Assembly: GCA_002633005.1 (NCBI GenBank)
Contig: NMRA01000054.1
Location: 190,952-252,951 of the forward strand
Direction: 5' to 3'
DNA length: 62,000 nt
Source: Phoronis australis
Lineage: Eukaryota; Phoronida; Phoronidae
Within the stretch, counting starts at the first letter, position 1; every line of letters starts with the position of its first letter. A program made the position numbers and the translations under genes. This document shows positions 44,611 through 57,260 of the stretch, one piece after another. The notes beneath the pieces are model-generated. The model did no database searches, had not been told where the DNA came from, and was given only the letters and a program-made list of their open reading frames with translations.

Positions 44611-46680
44611 AGCTCAACATTCATATTCAACATTAACCTCAGCTGTTGAGACCACATGCTTCGTTTGTAATTCATAGCGAATACCTCGCGAACGCTTGCT
44701 TGATCTCGCCAAGTTTGCGAGAAACTCGTGTCGGAAAGCGCTTACCCCGATTCTCGCAGCAAACCTATGGCGGCGTTGCAACTCCGCTATTTAGCCAGTT
44801 TAGCACACACTTTATTGCCCAAAGTTTAGCGCCCCTCTAGTATGTCGAATCTAATGCACTGTTTGTGACCAACTCAGCAGAAGATAACTGCTTTTAAGGA
44901 CCTACTTTCTCAGGTCACGAGGTCATTCACAACTGTTGCTATTATGGTGAAACAACTAACTTGCATACTATAAAGGGTAAAGAATTGTGTTAATATCTGG
45001 TGAACAACCTCACCAAGAAGCGTGTGCTTTTAGTCAAATTTTCTGCAAAATTCCACAAGAAAAGGTACATGTTTTCTGAAAATAGAAAGATTGTAGAATT
45101 TTCTACTTAACACAAAGAAACAATATTGCCGGAATAACAAGGCATGGCCAAATTTCATTTCATATATAAATTCATGAACAGATCTCAAAATTAGTTTTCA
45201 AAATGTTCTTTTTTATTTTAAGGGCGTTTCAGATGAAAACAGATATTTTCATAAAACTCATTAATTACAGCCTCAATTTTTTACGATATCTTATGCAAAA
45301 ACTAGCTCATTTTGTCTGGAGAACAACGTCGATAGCATAGTGTCTGTTTCATTTGAGTCTAATACTATGCTTTAGATACCATGTTGGCAAACTTTCTAAA
45401 TTTTCATCAAACCATAAAATAAGACATTAACTTTTAACCTGGAGGCGAACGTTAATATCGAAATTAAGTACGGCATGAGTAACTAAACCATTGATGGGCA
45501 AGCAAATTTAAAATGCGATATTCGATTGCCAATAATAAAAGAAAGACACGAGCTGGTTAGTTTTAAAATACTTTATTTAAAATAAACCATTTTTACAAAC
45601 ATAATACACTTGTTGAGCAAAAGTGAAGTTTATAACTAATAAAGACAAAGCATCACTTTCCAAATCACTGTGAAGACAGGATATACACTAGATAGTAAAA
45701 GTGTAATGCTGGTTAAAATCCATTCTTAATACCGACCTACCGACCTACCGACCTAGGACCAATATATTACTCCCAGATACCGACATAGACAAAAGCAGAA
45801 AAGTTGAATATTCGCGTGATGTATAAGATCCGAACCTCTAGTGTCCAAAATGACCAGGTACCAAAATGCACAGTGGCACACTGCATAAAATTAAGATTTT
45901 TTAGGGTTTCTATGCAGTTACTAACTACTGTGTATCACACTATGTACTTCAGGAAGAACTTTATACTGAAACTTGCATATCTATTATATATCTATAAAAT
46001 ATCTACAAAAATAGAGCAGAGCACAAGTATACGGAAGAGCATCCGCAGTCTCTCTGGTATAATAATACCGCAAAATATACAAACGCAAGTACGCAAATCA
46101 GGTAAGCAACTTTGTCTACAAAAAATATGATTACCAATAAGAAGACCTAGGTCACCATCATATCAAATTTGTTTAACAAACATTCTATAGATAATCAAAA
46201 GGACTAATAATATTTCTGTCTGACACGTCAGGTGACGGCAGACTCACATCTACTCAGTAAATGCATTTAAGCCCAAGGGTCTGGTTCAGTTCATGAAAGT
46301 TTTAAGTCTATAAACGTTCCATTGTTGGCATGATGTCATCAGCACTATTCAACAAGTTATTATGTAATTATTGAAGAGTCAAACCATAGGCTAACCTATT
46401 ACAATGACCTATGGATCAACAAGCACTGCAAATGAGTTTGAACTGTTATGATCCGAACGTATTTTCATGACGAAATTTTAGGAGATTTGTTAGGTAACGG
46501 AATGAAATGAAAAATTCTATGATTTTGGAATCGTAAATTAATAATCATGTGCTAAAATAATTCATACACTAATGGTAAACTGAGATAATGTATACGCCTA
46601 AACATGCAGAATTATCCCTCTAGTACTACTGTTACAGTGACACGCTTTCTAAAACTTGGCGCATTCATATTGTTTACTAA
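44611..46680. other. Gene-free spacer
   Basis: No supported exon. A short CTACCGAC-type tandem (three units) lies at about 45735-45757. The longest plus frame (45804-46130) has no recognisable content. Confidence 0.45.
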
Positions 46681-46681
46681 T

Positions 46682-46739
46682 AGCCCGGGTGCGGGTTCCA
46701 AAGGCCTCATTCATGTTGTAAGCCCGGGTGCGGGTTCCA
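46682..46739 (+). repeat. 39-base direct repeat in a GC-rich islet
   Basis: AGCCCGGGTGCGGGTTCCA occurs at 46682-46700 and again, identically, at 46721-46739, with 20 intervening bases. It is strikingly GC-rich compared with its AT-rich surroundings and contains the SmaI-type CCCGGG palindrome twice. Confidence 0.7.
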
Positions 46740-47850
46740 GAAGCAAACAACCCTACCCATTCTGCTAATAACAATTGTTAGACTGGTTGGCTTAGACATC
46801 ATCGCATGAAAACGAACTATAGATATACTGAAATTGTAAAAATGAAATAAAAGTAGCTTAAACTTTCTTGCTCGAACGCGGATTTCGTTCGACGAAACTC
46901 GTCGTCGATCACGTCTGCTCATCTGACGGCAGCTCGACCACCGCCTCCACTTTCTTGCTGCACTTAAACACCGTCAAAGTAGCCGTCTATTTGAAAATCA
47001 TCATGTTAGGAAATGCCCGACCACGTTGCATGACGAAAACAAACTTTCATCAAGTCACTACCGTAATTAATGCGCGGTGGGAATAGTTTCAAAAATTATG
47101 CCACCGCAAAGAAATGTGCTACATTATGCGATAGGTTTCGACAAGAACCTTTTCAAAAATCTTTTAAACGCATGTTTTGCTATTTTTTAAAACTTTTCGA
47201 ACAGAATGCACTGAACGAGTTGAAAAGCGTAGATAAATATTCATACGAGCTTAGGGCCAGAGCCGAAGTACCTTGAGAACGCCTCAACAAACGAACAACG
47301 TCTAGTGAGTCTTCAGCGACCCTAGCTGCTCAGTTAATAAACACAGAAACTCGTTTTAGTGAACGGGTCCTGACGATTCACCTGAAAATGTCGCTGCATG
47401 TGGCTTCTTAGAAAAAAGACGTTGGTCAAAATCTACGTTCAATACTGCAGAAAAGTCATGTGATTTGTCCATTAACTGAAACACGGAATCCGTAAGCTGC
47501 TATCGATTGTCGAATTTTGCATAATTGTTATTAAATGTATCACAAGTGAAATTCATGAGATTTTATTCTACTCAAGAATTTAAGTCACATATAAATAGAA
47601 ACGATCTCATTAATTTTGGATAGTCCATTAATTTATTGTGCCCCTGTAATGGATAGTTCTTCAACATATTTCAACACGTGCTAGCAATTAAAATACTTTC
47701 CCAACGATAAATTATTTTCTAGGTAATGTTGATTTTATGAATATTTGGAATTGCTTATCATACTTAATTGTTGTCGATTATAGTTTAATCACGAATTTAT
47801 TGATTTTGTAGTTGAGTCATTAGTGCACAACTTGTCGTAACACACGCGTC
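46740..47850. other. Spacer, no supported gene
   Basis: Overlapping open frames on both strands between 46707 and 47276 have no recognisable domain. The 46860-46960 stretch is rich in CG and CTCG motifs and could be promoter-like, but no adjoining exon was identified. Confidence 0.35.
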
Positions 47851-47860
47851 TGTCTTGCAG

Positions 47861-47975
47861 TGTTCAATAATTTTGCATTGGGCTTTGAATTGGATTGGGA
47901 AGCTTTAGAACGTCCTGCACTTCAAGAGGATCCGATTTCCAGAGAAGAATTAATTACTTTTCTAAATATTGTTAT
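47861..47975 (+). CDS. Candidate isolated exon
   Basis: A strong acceptor (CTGTCTTGCAG) leads into an open frame of about 49 codons ending at TAG 48010. The peptide has FALGFELDWEALERPALQED and PISREELITFL, which reads as real protein, but no partner exon or family is recognised. The 3' boundary is uncertain; a donor near 47980 would shorten it. Confidence 0.3.
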
Positions 47976-48589
47976 TTTTGGTGTTACAGGAAAACCCGAA
48001 ACTTTTATATAGTTATGTTTGATCTGAAGCAGTGAAAAACACAAGAAATCATTTTTAAATCATTGTCATTTTTCACTAATTGGCATTTTTCTATTAATAC
48101 ATGTAATTCCTTAAGTGTTAAGCGGTTTTATCAACCAAGTTCAATTTCTAAACAAGAATAGTGTGTCAGTTGTTTGGAACCGGTAACAAAGTTGACATTG
48201 CTGCCAACATTATAACATTTTAAGAGAAGATACCATAGCAACCCGTAATCATTCGTCAAAAAGTCTTGGAAAAGGAGAAAATTGTTTTGTAACTATTCAT
48301 TTGGAAACAAAATCATTTAAAACAATGGAAACAAGATTTACGGAAAGTTACAATCCCACCCCTGCCCCCTGAATACATTATCCACTTAACTATATTAGAT
48401 GCATTAACAGACGGCCATTCGTACGTTTTGGCACAAAGTCTCCGTTGGCCTGTGTAAATATGTCTTAGATATACGACGTTTCAATGAAACAGTCCTGGCA
48501 TCAGTGCAAAGAATCATGGACACAAATATTAAAGGCTTCATTTTCTGCATTTACTGCATTTCTTCTCAAAGTCATTTTTACGTAACTAT

Positions 48590-48866
48590 TGTAAGAATCT
48601 TTAACAAGCTCTACAAATCCGTCACAAAATGTTGCAGGAACAGCGATTGGGTTTTGATGTATTTGCACAAGCAGAACATTTCGTTTGATCTCGCGATGCT
48701 GCGCTTGAGTGCACAATACAAAGTCAATAGTGTTATACAGAGGGTTTCTGGTAAACGCAGAAACAAAACCTGATTGTTTACGATTTACCAGCCCACAGCT
48801 ACAGCCGAAATTTTGGGGTTTTGATGTTTGGACGTATGGAGTTATGTTCTGCGACAAGTAAAATGA
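48590..48866 (+). pseudogene. Tyrosine-kinase-like catalytic domain relic
   Basis: Fragments of a kinase domain appear in order but in shifting frames. YLHKQNI and DLA correspond to the catalytic-loop region; another frame of the same bases reads HFV, a stop, then SRDAA, as expected for a decayed HFVHRDLAA. Then come AQYKV, a VSGKR activation-segment-like stretch, TAEIL (APE region) and, after another shift, GFDVWTYGVMF, the subdomain IX signature DVWSYGV. Catalytic continuity is lost and the lobes upstream were not found, so it is a partial pseudogene. Confidence 0.55.
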
Positions 48867-49697
48867 GGGAGAAAATGTAAAATGTGCATAAAATAAGTAG
48901 ACGCACTGATGACCTTTAAAGAAACGTAATCGTCGTTATAAACCATAAATGAAATGCGCAAAAGGTTGACACATTGCACAAATTTCACAAGAGTTTTATC
49001 TCAGACAACACTTCAACAACACGAAATCTTTTCATTAAAGATAATTCAAATTCTTAGGTAAATGTATTTTTCTTTTGGATTTCATTTGTTTTTTGTTTTG
49101 CAATTTCCTACGTTTTTCACATCTTACGTGGTATCGCTTATATCAACCATCACCGTTAAACTCACACCACGGAATCGTACACAACAATCCATTAATTGTT
49201 GTAAAACTGAAAATGTATGTCGTTCTTCGGCACAATTGTGCAATGGCGTGCCAGACGCTATTTGGAGACAAGCTTACGCTACTCAGAGCGCAAGACTTAT
49301 TATATTTCCCTGTAGACGTTCTAGTTATACCTTCATCGCAGAATTTCCATACTAAATGAACTCTTAAATGGTCAATAAACTCTCGTCTTTTGTTAAAAAA
49401 AACTTTTTTGATTGAGACGCTTAACTGTTGTATATTCGGTCTCATCTTGTGATTGTAGGATTGAGCAGAACTAACACTTCGCTATTGTTTCAAACCAGGT
49501 CCATTAAGTTGCTTGTCACAGCTGTTAGTTTCAGTCGCCAAGGCAGCAACCCCATCTCCATCGATGACGACACATTACAAATTGTTATTGGTATTCTCTC
49601 TTGTCATTGCACCAACGCATTGACAAAAAAAAAATATATATATGCACAGCCAGACAGATATTCCCGCTCACGAAGAATTTATCTATTTTAAACGTGT

Positions 49698-49945
49698 TCA
49701 GCATGAAAGACATCGTTTACAACTTGTAAGTCGATCGTCAATGTCGATATCCATTTGCCACGTCCTTGTCTCTACATTGAAATCATATTTGTTAACCTTC
49801 CAATCTTTACACTCTAGTCTTTCGTCATTTGTCCACTTCATTGTTGTCACAGTAATTTTCAGTGAAGTCAAAACAAATTTAAAATAAACATTCTCAGTGA
49901 TTCGCATCGATATCTTCAAATGAGTGTCGAGAAATGGCAGTCGAC
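49698..49945 (-). pseudogene. Possible Cys-loop receptor extracellular fragment
   Basis: The minus-strand frame reads LKISMRITENVYFKFVLTSL, then KITVTTMKWTNDERLECKDW, then about 14 residues later TWQMDI. Ligand-gated channels of the Cys-loop family have two beta strands, then W-x-D-x-RL, and about 26 residues on W-x-PD-I. Spacing and hydrophobic alternation fit, but Pro is Met and no downstream Cys-loop was found. It may be an exon with distant partners or a relic. Confidence 0.25.
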
Positions 49946-51040
49946 AAAAAGGTTTTCCTTGGAGTAAGCTCAGCGTAAGATTGTTTTATTTGAAAAATTA
50001 TCGTAGAGAAAGCTACTCTTGTCCCATTGTTTGGAGCTAATGGTCAGATGTATTGTTGGCCTCAGTAATCAGCACACGTGGTGCTACATTCTTTCCCATT
50101 GCTACGAAAGGTAGCACAGTGCAATGTTGTTTATCATGGCTTCTCATTGGTTTAAGTAACGAAACCGATGTCATAACATTCATTCTTACCCATTGGTTGA
50201 AATCTGGGAAACCCCTTTCAGTTTATTATTACGTAGTATGGCGACCACTTTTGACTTGAATATTTCCAATTTATTAATTTATAAAACGGGCAGTGATCGA
50301 AGTAAACAAAATCCAGGGAACCCCAATCCCGTGGCTAAGTACAGTGCATAGAAGGAGTGTGCAAATAGTGGCGATGTGATCGATAAACTTCCAACCAAGC
50401 ATGCGCATCGATGCCCACACACGGAATTCCGTGTGTCGTTCATCATGTTTCCACAGTGCCACTTTTCAGTATAGTTGGCGGTGTGTCAGAGGGTAACGGG
50501 GTGTTGGGTATACAGCAGATGTTCTCATAGAGTGATTATTTTATTTTGGTTGAAATATTTTTAAATATTAGCAGGTTGTTGGTTTTCATATTAAACGATT
50601 TAGACTGTGCCCTTACCTTCTTGCCGTAAACTGTTACAAGGGACTAAAGGTTTAAGTTATCCATAATAGTGGGGTATCGCCACTCGGGTAACTTGTGTGT
50701 AAACAAGTTTTTAATGAAATCGTTGAAATTAGGTTCGTTGACCAGACTAATACGCAAATAAATTGGATGCTCATGTTGATAAGGAAGTAATGAACCCTCA
50801 AGGCTTTTCTTTTAGGCTGTCCGAAATGAGAGAACCAATTTCCTTTTGATTACTACAACATTTAAACCTGACGGACAAATGCTACTTGCAAATCTAGAAC
50901 TTTTCAACGTTTGACAGTGTAGATGTCGTTATTTCGTGCAAAATTCGCATGGAGGTCTTAATAAAATTACAGAACCTCAAAACGTCTAGCATACTGAACG
51001 GCACATCTATCAGACATTATTGTTGAATAAGTAAAATAGG
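49946..51040. other. Gene-free spacer
   Basis: No coding or repeat structure that I can support. Confidence 0.45.
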
Positions 51041-51049
51041 TGTTGGAAT

Positions 51050-51240
51050 ATCGTGTAGTTACCGACGGTTAAAAATGTGAAATAGTATAAACCAGCGTCG
51101 GTACTAAGATGTATTAAAATATTGCCCACGTTTCGAGCGGTACGCTTTTTATCAACGGCATGGCACAGACTGCCCAATAGATAGTTACATATAAAGTTAG
51201 CACAGCTGACCGTATGGTCACACACAATAGTTAATAGGAA
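51050..51240 (-). repeat. Hammerhead-like repeat, inverted copy 1
   Basis: On the minus strand it reads ACCATACGGTCAG, then TTGATAAAAAGCGTACCGCT followed by CGAAACGTGG, and on to TTAGTACCGACGCTGG. The central stretch has a TGATAA core, a GAGCG/CGCTC-type hairpin with loop TAC, and GAAAC, the layout of a hammerhead ribozyme core (CUGAUGA, stem II, GAAAC), although the first box is mutated. It is homologous and opposite in orientation to 53370-53515. Confidence 0.5.
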
Positions 51241-51339
51241 CAGTGGGTTATGACAACTACCAGTCTTTTCATTAGACTTGTAGTCAGTGCTGTAGTGGTA
51301 AAATTAGAGGTAAGTAGGCGCCCAAAGCCCATCTTAGTC

Positions 51340-51823
51340 ACCTTGAGCACTGATCGTAACACAACTTGTTGAAATAGTACATGAGATTCATTTACATTTT
51401 GAGAAGGGAGAGAGTGTCAGGTCCATTTTTCTAGATATAGCTTCTGCTTTCGACTGTGTCCCTCACGACCTTCTACTTCACAAACTTCGATCCTATGGCA
51501 TTACTGGTAATCTTTTAAACATGATCACCTCATATCTCTCCGAAAGAACATACAGTGTTCGTGTCGATGGCGTACTTTCAACTTTATCCCATCCTGGATT
51601 TGTAAACGCAGGTGTACCGCAGGGTAGCGTATTGGGCCCTCTTCTCTTCTTGGTTTATATTAATGACCTTCCTGATAACCTGTCATGTAGCACATACCTT
51701 TATGCAGATGACACGGCGCTTTTTTACCCCTTCGCAGGGAGCAGCCCTGAATGTTCTTTGCAGCTTCAACACGACTTAAATAAACTAAGCTATTGGTCAC
51801 AAGAATGGAGAATGAATTTTAAA
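51340..51823 (+). pseudogene. LINE (Jockey/CR1-type) reverse transcriptase, gap-truncated
   Basis: The open frame includes SVRSIFLDIASAFDCVPHD (block A), VNAGVPQGSVLGPLLFLVYI with the NDLP motif (block B) and the catalytic LYADDTALF (block C), then LNKLSYWSQEWRMNF, and runs into the assembly gap. The spacing is that of non-LTR retrotransposons. 5' truncation is typical of LINE insertions. The endonuclease domain is absent and the 3' part is hidden by the gap. Confidence 0.85.
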
Positions 51824-52544
51824 NNNNNNNNNNNNNNNNNNNNNNNNNNNNNNNNNNNNNNNNNNNNNNNNNNNNNNNNNNNNNNNNNNNNNNNNNNNNN
51901 NNNNNNNNNNNNNNNNNNNNNNNNNNNNNNNNNNNNNNNNNNNNNNNNNNNNNNNNNNNNNNNNNNNNNNNNNNNNNNNNNNNNNNNNNNNNNNNNNNNN
52001 NNNNNNNNNNNNNNNNNNNNNNNNNNNNNNNNNNNNNNNNNNNNNNNNNNNNNNNNNNNNNNNNNNNNNNNNNNNNNNNNNNNNNNNNNNNNNNNNNNNN
52101 NNNNNNNNNNNNNNNNNNNNNNNNNNNNNNNNNNNNNNNNNNNNNNNNNNNNNNNNNNNNNNNNNNNNNNNNNNNNNNNNNNNNNNNNNNNNNNNNNNNN
52201 NNNNNNNNNNNNNNNNNNNNNNNNNNNNNNNNNNNNNNNNNNNNNNNNNNNNNNNNNNNNNNNNNNNNNNNNNNNNNNNNNNNNNNNNNNNNNNNNNNNN
52301 NNNNNNNNNNNNNNNNNNNNNNNNNNNNNNNNNNNNNNNNNNNNNNNNNNNNNNNNNNNNNNNNNNNNNNNNNNNNNNNNNNNNNNNNNNNNNNNNNNNN
52401 NNNNNNNNNNNNNNNNNNNNNNNNNNNNNNNNNNNNNNNNNNNNNNNNNNNNNNNNNNNNNNNNNNNNNNNNNNNNNNNNNNNNNNNNNNNNNNNNNNNN
52501 NNNNNNNNNNNNNNNNNNNNNNNNNNNNNNNNNNNNNNNNNNNN
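51824..52544. other. Assembly gap (721 N)
   Basis: A run of N. Any open frame drawn across it is meaningless. The LINE reverse transcriptase ends at its left edge, so the gap may hide the rest of the element or a collapsed repeat. Confidence 0.95.
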
Positions 52545-53200
52545 GCAAATTTTTATGTACCGTTTATCAATATTGTTGCATCTGATTTCCTTACATGAAT
52601 CTGTAAATATTTTTGTTTTTATATATCTGTAATAGCATGTCTAAGTATTGGAATACTTATTTTAGATACTACTTAATTGTATATACCTCTATGTATATTA
52701 GTTTCATTTATGAATTGTTTACAACCCAGATATAATGCTTCGCGGTTTCTGGGTTTGTTATTATTTCTTTGTATCGTAACTTACGGTGCGTAGGCGTTAC
52801 GTTCAAATGCCAAAAGGTGGTTGGCTGCGCCTAGGTGCTCCTACGCCCTACTACAGCACTGCTTGTAGTGAGATTAAGACCTATGTCCCCGTTGTTTAAA
52901 CCTACTGACTCTGGCTATGAATTCCGTGCGCTCACCAAGGGGGGCTCGGGGGGCTCGAATGAGCCCCATTTGGCGAAGTGGGTAAAAAGGTCCACCTCAG
53001 AGATACAAAAAGTCGGAGAAAACGAGACAAAAGTCCACTAAAAAGGCGCAGACGCACAGCTCACAGACCTGAAGGTGGTACCCCGTTTTTTTAGTCCTCC
53101 CGCTTTTTTGTTAGCAAAAGGTCCACTTTGTCAGAGATTCGATCCCCGCCCCCCTCCCCCCCCCCCAATATTAAAGGCTGGGTGCGCGCATGAATTCGCC
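52545..53200 (+). other. Low-complexity, G/C-tract-rich sequence
   Basis: After the gap comes AT-rich sequence, then a segment with GGGGGGCTCGGGGGGCTCG (52939-52957) and a run of Cs (about 53147-53166). These tracts flank stretches resembling those at 54640 and 57640, so they are probably pieces of an old repeat. No gene. Confidence 0.4.
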
Positions 53201-53369
53201 CTCGCACTTTCTCCGCGGGTGGATGTCAGGCTACCAGCCAACTGCCAGTACATAAAGGTCATTGATAGTGTGTACCGGGAGATAGAAATTATTCCGTCTT
53301 GCTTTGCAGGATCGTCTGTCTATGGCCGTTCATTCTCGTTCGTAATGTGTTACGAGTCTCCCCACGTGT

Positions 53370-53515
53370 ATTACCATGCGGTCGTCTGCGCTACTTTAAA
53401 TGTGTATCTTCGTAGTTTGTGTCGTGCCCTTAAAGAGCGTACCACTCGAAACGTGGTGATTATTTCAATATATTTTAGTACCGACGCTCGTCGTTTTACT
53501 TAATACTATTATTGT
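53370..53515 (+). repeat. Hammerhead-like repeat, copy 2
   Basis: Homologous to the reverse complement of 51050-51240: ACCATGCGGTCGTCTGCGCT, then AAAGAGCGTACCACTCGAAA followed by CGTGG, then TTTTAGTACCGACGCTCG. The hairpin arms have one mismatch and the first catalytic box is further decayed. With copy 1 it brackets the LINE and the gap. Confidence 0.5.
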
Positions 53516-56500
53516 GGAGTGCTCCCACGGTGACGAGACTGCGCGAAAAGCCATATTTGTACTAGCAATTCCCAGATCAACATTGCAGTTGAATTAGCTA
53601 TGACGTAAGTGATCAACGTCTATATTACTAGTCCTTTCACTTCATTAATACCGCTCAGCTGTCAGTCACAACCTCAGTCGGCTGTCTCATTTTTCAAAAT
53701 CAAACTGTACTTAAAGACTAGTGATTAAAAGAGAAGACGCTAGCTATGTACACATTCAAGTTCGGGTTTGGATGACAAGTCAGACGAATCAACTTCAACG
53801 TCTTGTCAAAACGGCACACTGTCCTTTCAATAATAAAAATACCCGTTAAACTGAAATGGAAAATAAATGCCTACAAAAATCTCGTCTGACGCATCCTAAA
53901 AGTCAAACGGGTTAAGATTATGGTAATCATGTCATATCACTGAGTTTACTAAATTAACACACATTATTTTGAATAAGAAAACGTTGGAAGAACGCTGATC
54001 TGAACTGCCAGATATCGCAGTTCTAAAACAGTCTTTTTTCCTGGTAACGCCCCATTGACCTGATTTTTTAATGTTTTACATCGTTTTGCACATTCGAAAA
54101 TTCATGCCGATCCTTGTTCTACTCCCGTTCTCATCTTTCTCGTCCATAACTGTTTAGTTTTAGTCGGTGTTCACTGTTTCCACATACACGCGTACGCCTG
54201 AACACGTCACCCACGTACACAAACAAACACACACGCATGCACACGGGTACAAATTCACAGACAAAATCAAAGCCTGTAAAAACTTCTTTGGTAGAACTAA
54301 CTATTCGTTAGGCAAATTTGTGCATTCAAACAAATGTCTACAGAACTTCAAAATTTAACTCATGATTTGTAGAAAGCTAGATGAATTTGATTTTTGGCTT
54401 TATACCAATCTACTATAGATTGGACAACGTGATCATGTCTTGTAGTAATCGGAAAAAGATACACTCATGGCAATCAGAATATCATAATCAAACTTGGTTT
54501 AATATGAAATTGCAACATGAAATCTCAAAAACGCTTTTATAGTTTTCTATTTAGCATTTCTTTTTCGTCTTATGGACCTTTAAAATTTTGTTCATGCAAA
54601 TCATCAAGTCATGTTGCAGGGTCGCAGGAAGTTGAGGAGTTCGTGGGGCAAGTGTGCCCCCAATCGTTTGCAGCCGTCAGGGTAAACCCGTGGCGACGGC
54701 ATAAGCCTAGGTCCTGTGGTTTAAAGGAAACAAAGGTACAGGGAAACATATAGAAAAGGAACAGTTTAAGCGAACATTTGTTAACTCACAATGCTGGATT
54801 TACCATTTGGGGGTCCTAGAGATGATATTTTTTGTTACGGGGGTCCCAGTTTTATTGCAGTATAGGTCCTCTAAACGTATTCGAAAAAGTGCACTCGATC
54901 AACAGATTTTGAAAATGTCCGAGAAAAATGTTAATGCACATATTTCCAAGCTCAAAAATGATTAGGATTTTCAAATTCAAGAAAATAGTTTCCAGGGAAT
55001 GCAATTTTTTCTCCACTGACAGCTATTTACCCTCCTCTGGCAAAGGCAATGGAGTCATCTGTCGCTCTCTTTTTCCGTTTTTTTTTTTGAAATTGCACAT
55101 CGTTGAATGTCAATTGGGAGCCTGTGGGAGAATAGCCCGGATGATATCATCAATTGCTGCTCGTTTCCTGAAAATGTACATCCGTTCCTATTCAGGAGCC
55201 CCAGTTCTTGTGAAGTAAGTGTTCAAAAGGGAGGCAACGATGAAATCAATTCTCTATCTTATTCTGCATTATTGAAACAGCTCCATTAAGTAAAGTCACT
55301 TCTTGAAGATTCACCAAGTGAGGGATTTTAACTGTAAATATTTTCCGCGTTTTTAGTGATATGGCCGTTCATATCAAAGGGATCGCCTTTCAGGCGGCGT
55401 CATCTCTTGGAGGGGCATCCCGTGGCAGTTGTCCCTTTGCCCCCTAAAATCCCAATCTGTCAACTATTCACGAAGGGTAGTATTTAGATAGAACTTCAAC
55501 TAGTTTGAGAAAACCCCAAAACATCTTCATGTGAAGTAAAAATGCAGTCTGGATAACTAAATTGTATTGACACAAGCAATAATAACGCCAATTGGTTGGA
55601 ATTTGATGAAATTGGAGACCACTATTTGTGAAATATCTGAAAATATTCCTGATGGTTTTGCTACGATAAACGAGTTTCAAGTATTATTGATGAAGAGGGA
55701 TTGTTCGTCGACCAAAATGTCGGAAAAGTGTGTTTTTTGATGACCGTATAAAGCGTTCATGTCCAAGGGACTAAGATGATATATATGCATGTACATTAAA
55801 CCGTAAGCAACGATTTCTGCGATTCTTGGAGTGCATGAACCGTAGCAGACTGGACATTGGAATGAATCGGAATTCACGTCACCACAAATAAATTCTGAGA
55901 ATTTCTTTGGGAGGGCCCCTGAACCTCTTTGGATCCCTCGTCTCGTTCTCCCGGTTGTCAGTCAAGTAAACCATGCATGCCTAAAAAAACTATACCGTTG
56001 TAAAGCGTCTTGCAACTATAACCCTCCGCGCTGGTGTGCTTAGTACAATGTTACCAAGTAAGAGCAGTAGGGGGTTATTTTCTTCTAGTGACCATGGTTT
56101 CCGATTCAACTGATTGATCGATCATTTTTTTTTTTTGATTTTTGTCAAATATAGAACCCAATCTTTTAAGAAACTGTTGGCGTTTCAGGGAAATTAGTTG
56201 CAGGCTGAAATTCGAAAAACTGTGCCATCCGACCTGCGAGTAGCAAAGTGCACTAGATGATTTAAAGTAACCTCCCAATAAATTGGCATTTTGGTGAATT
56301 TTGACGTAAGCTGGAGATAATTAATCTTGCAGCGGTGGAAGCAGATTCTTGACTAATTTAATTTTCACTTGTGTCAAACTAAACCATAGCTGTTTCATGT
56401 CTTCTTGAGTATAATGATTGATAAGCGGGTAGGTAAATGGAGAAAAAAATAGTGTGACGACAATATATCCAACTGTATTGTAAAATGATTGCTATCCTAT

Positions 56501-56650
56501 CGACATTTACTCAGAAATATTATACGTAGTGGAAGAACCACGTCGTGGCAACAAACATGTTTGGGTACTGGAGTAGGCCTATCCAAGCTTTTGAGTAATG
56601 CCGTCTGAATCTAATTTTGTTTCTGTTGAAAGCGCTCTGCATTACATGTA
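53516..56650. other. Gene-free spacer
   Basis: A short CA-rich tract (about 54195-54250) and G/C-tract fragments near 54640 and 55375-55445 are the only structure. No supported exon. Confidence 0.4.
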
Positions 56651-56689
56651 TGCATATGTATATCTGTATACGTATCCACGCATACGGAA

Positions 56690-57260
56690 ACTTGGGGTTG
56701 GCGCCATATCAAGGGTTTGGTGGTTACCTTCCGCATTCATACCGCGTTCAGATGTAGAGTTTTATGAGAAGGCAGACGGACATCTGATTAGAAAGGAGGC
56801 ACACCAGCCGCATAAAGCAAGCGTTCACACAGTCCATCTGTACTCTTACACGTAACTAACATCATAGCAGGCGCAAAATGCTAATGTTCCGGCCATTCAC
56901 ATGGGATAGCCTAGCCACAAATTCCACCATAAGAATGTAGATTTTCTAATACCGGGTTCACATGTAGAATTTCCCTAAGAAGGCAGATGGAACATCCAAT
57001 TTGAAACAAGCGTTCACATAGGCGTCCTGTTTGCCGCCTTACGGGTATTTAACGTAACAATAATACTAACGCCCAAAACGCTATTGTTGTGACCGAGCAC
57101 TTGTGATCACCATGGGCATGTGGAGCCTAACCCCAAATTACGTCATTGAAATTTAGACTTCTCACGATAATAAAGCTCATCTGCACCTGATTTGGGTCGG
57201 ATATATAAGAAGACAGATCAGCCGTTTCACGAGCGTTCGCATGAGAAATTGTTTTGTGAC
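56690..57260 (+). repeat. Degenerate ~210-base tandem repeat, three copies
   Basis: Landmarks recur in order. AGAAGGCAGACGG, AAGAAGGCAGATGG and AAGAAGACAGATCA appear near 56768, 56975 and 57210. CAAGCGTTCACA, CAAGCGTTCACA and CGAGCGTTCGCA appear near 56818, 57007 and 57230. GCGCAAAATGCTAATGTT and GCCCAAAACGCTATTGTT lie between the units. Drift is substantial. The 85-codon frame over copy 1 is probably not a gene. Confidence 0.6.

Noticed and set aside
48501-48857. Minus-strand 118-codon ORF
   Set aside because: The plus strand of the same bases carries kinase signatures in order, so the minus frame is a shadow.
51521-52585. A 354-codon open frame across 51521-52585 (and one on the opposite strand)
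   Set aside because: Most of it is the run of N; only the part up to 51823 is real LINE coding sequence.
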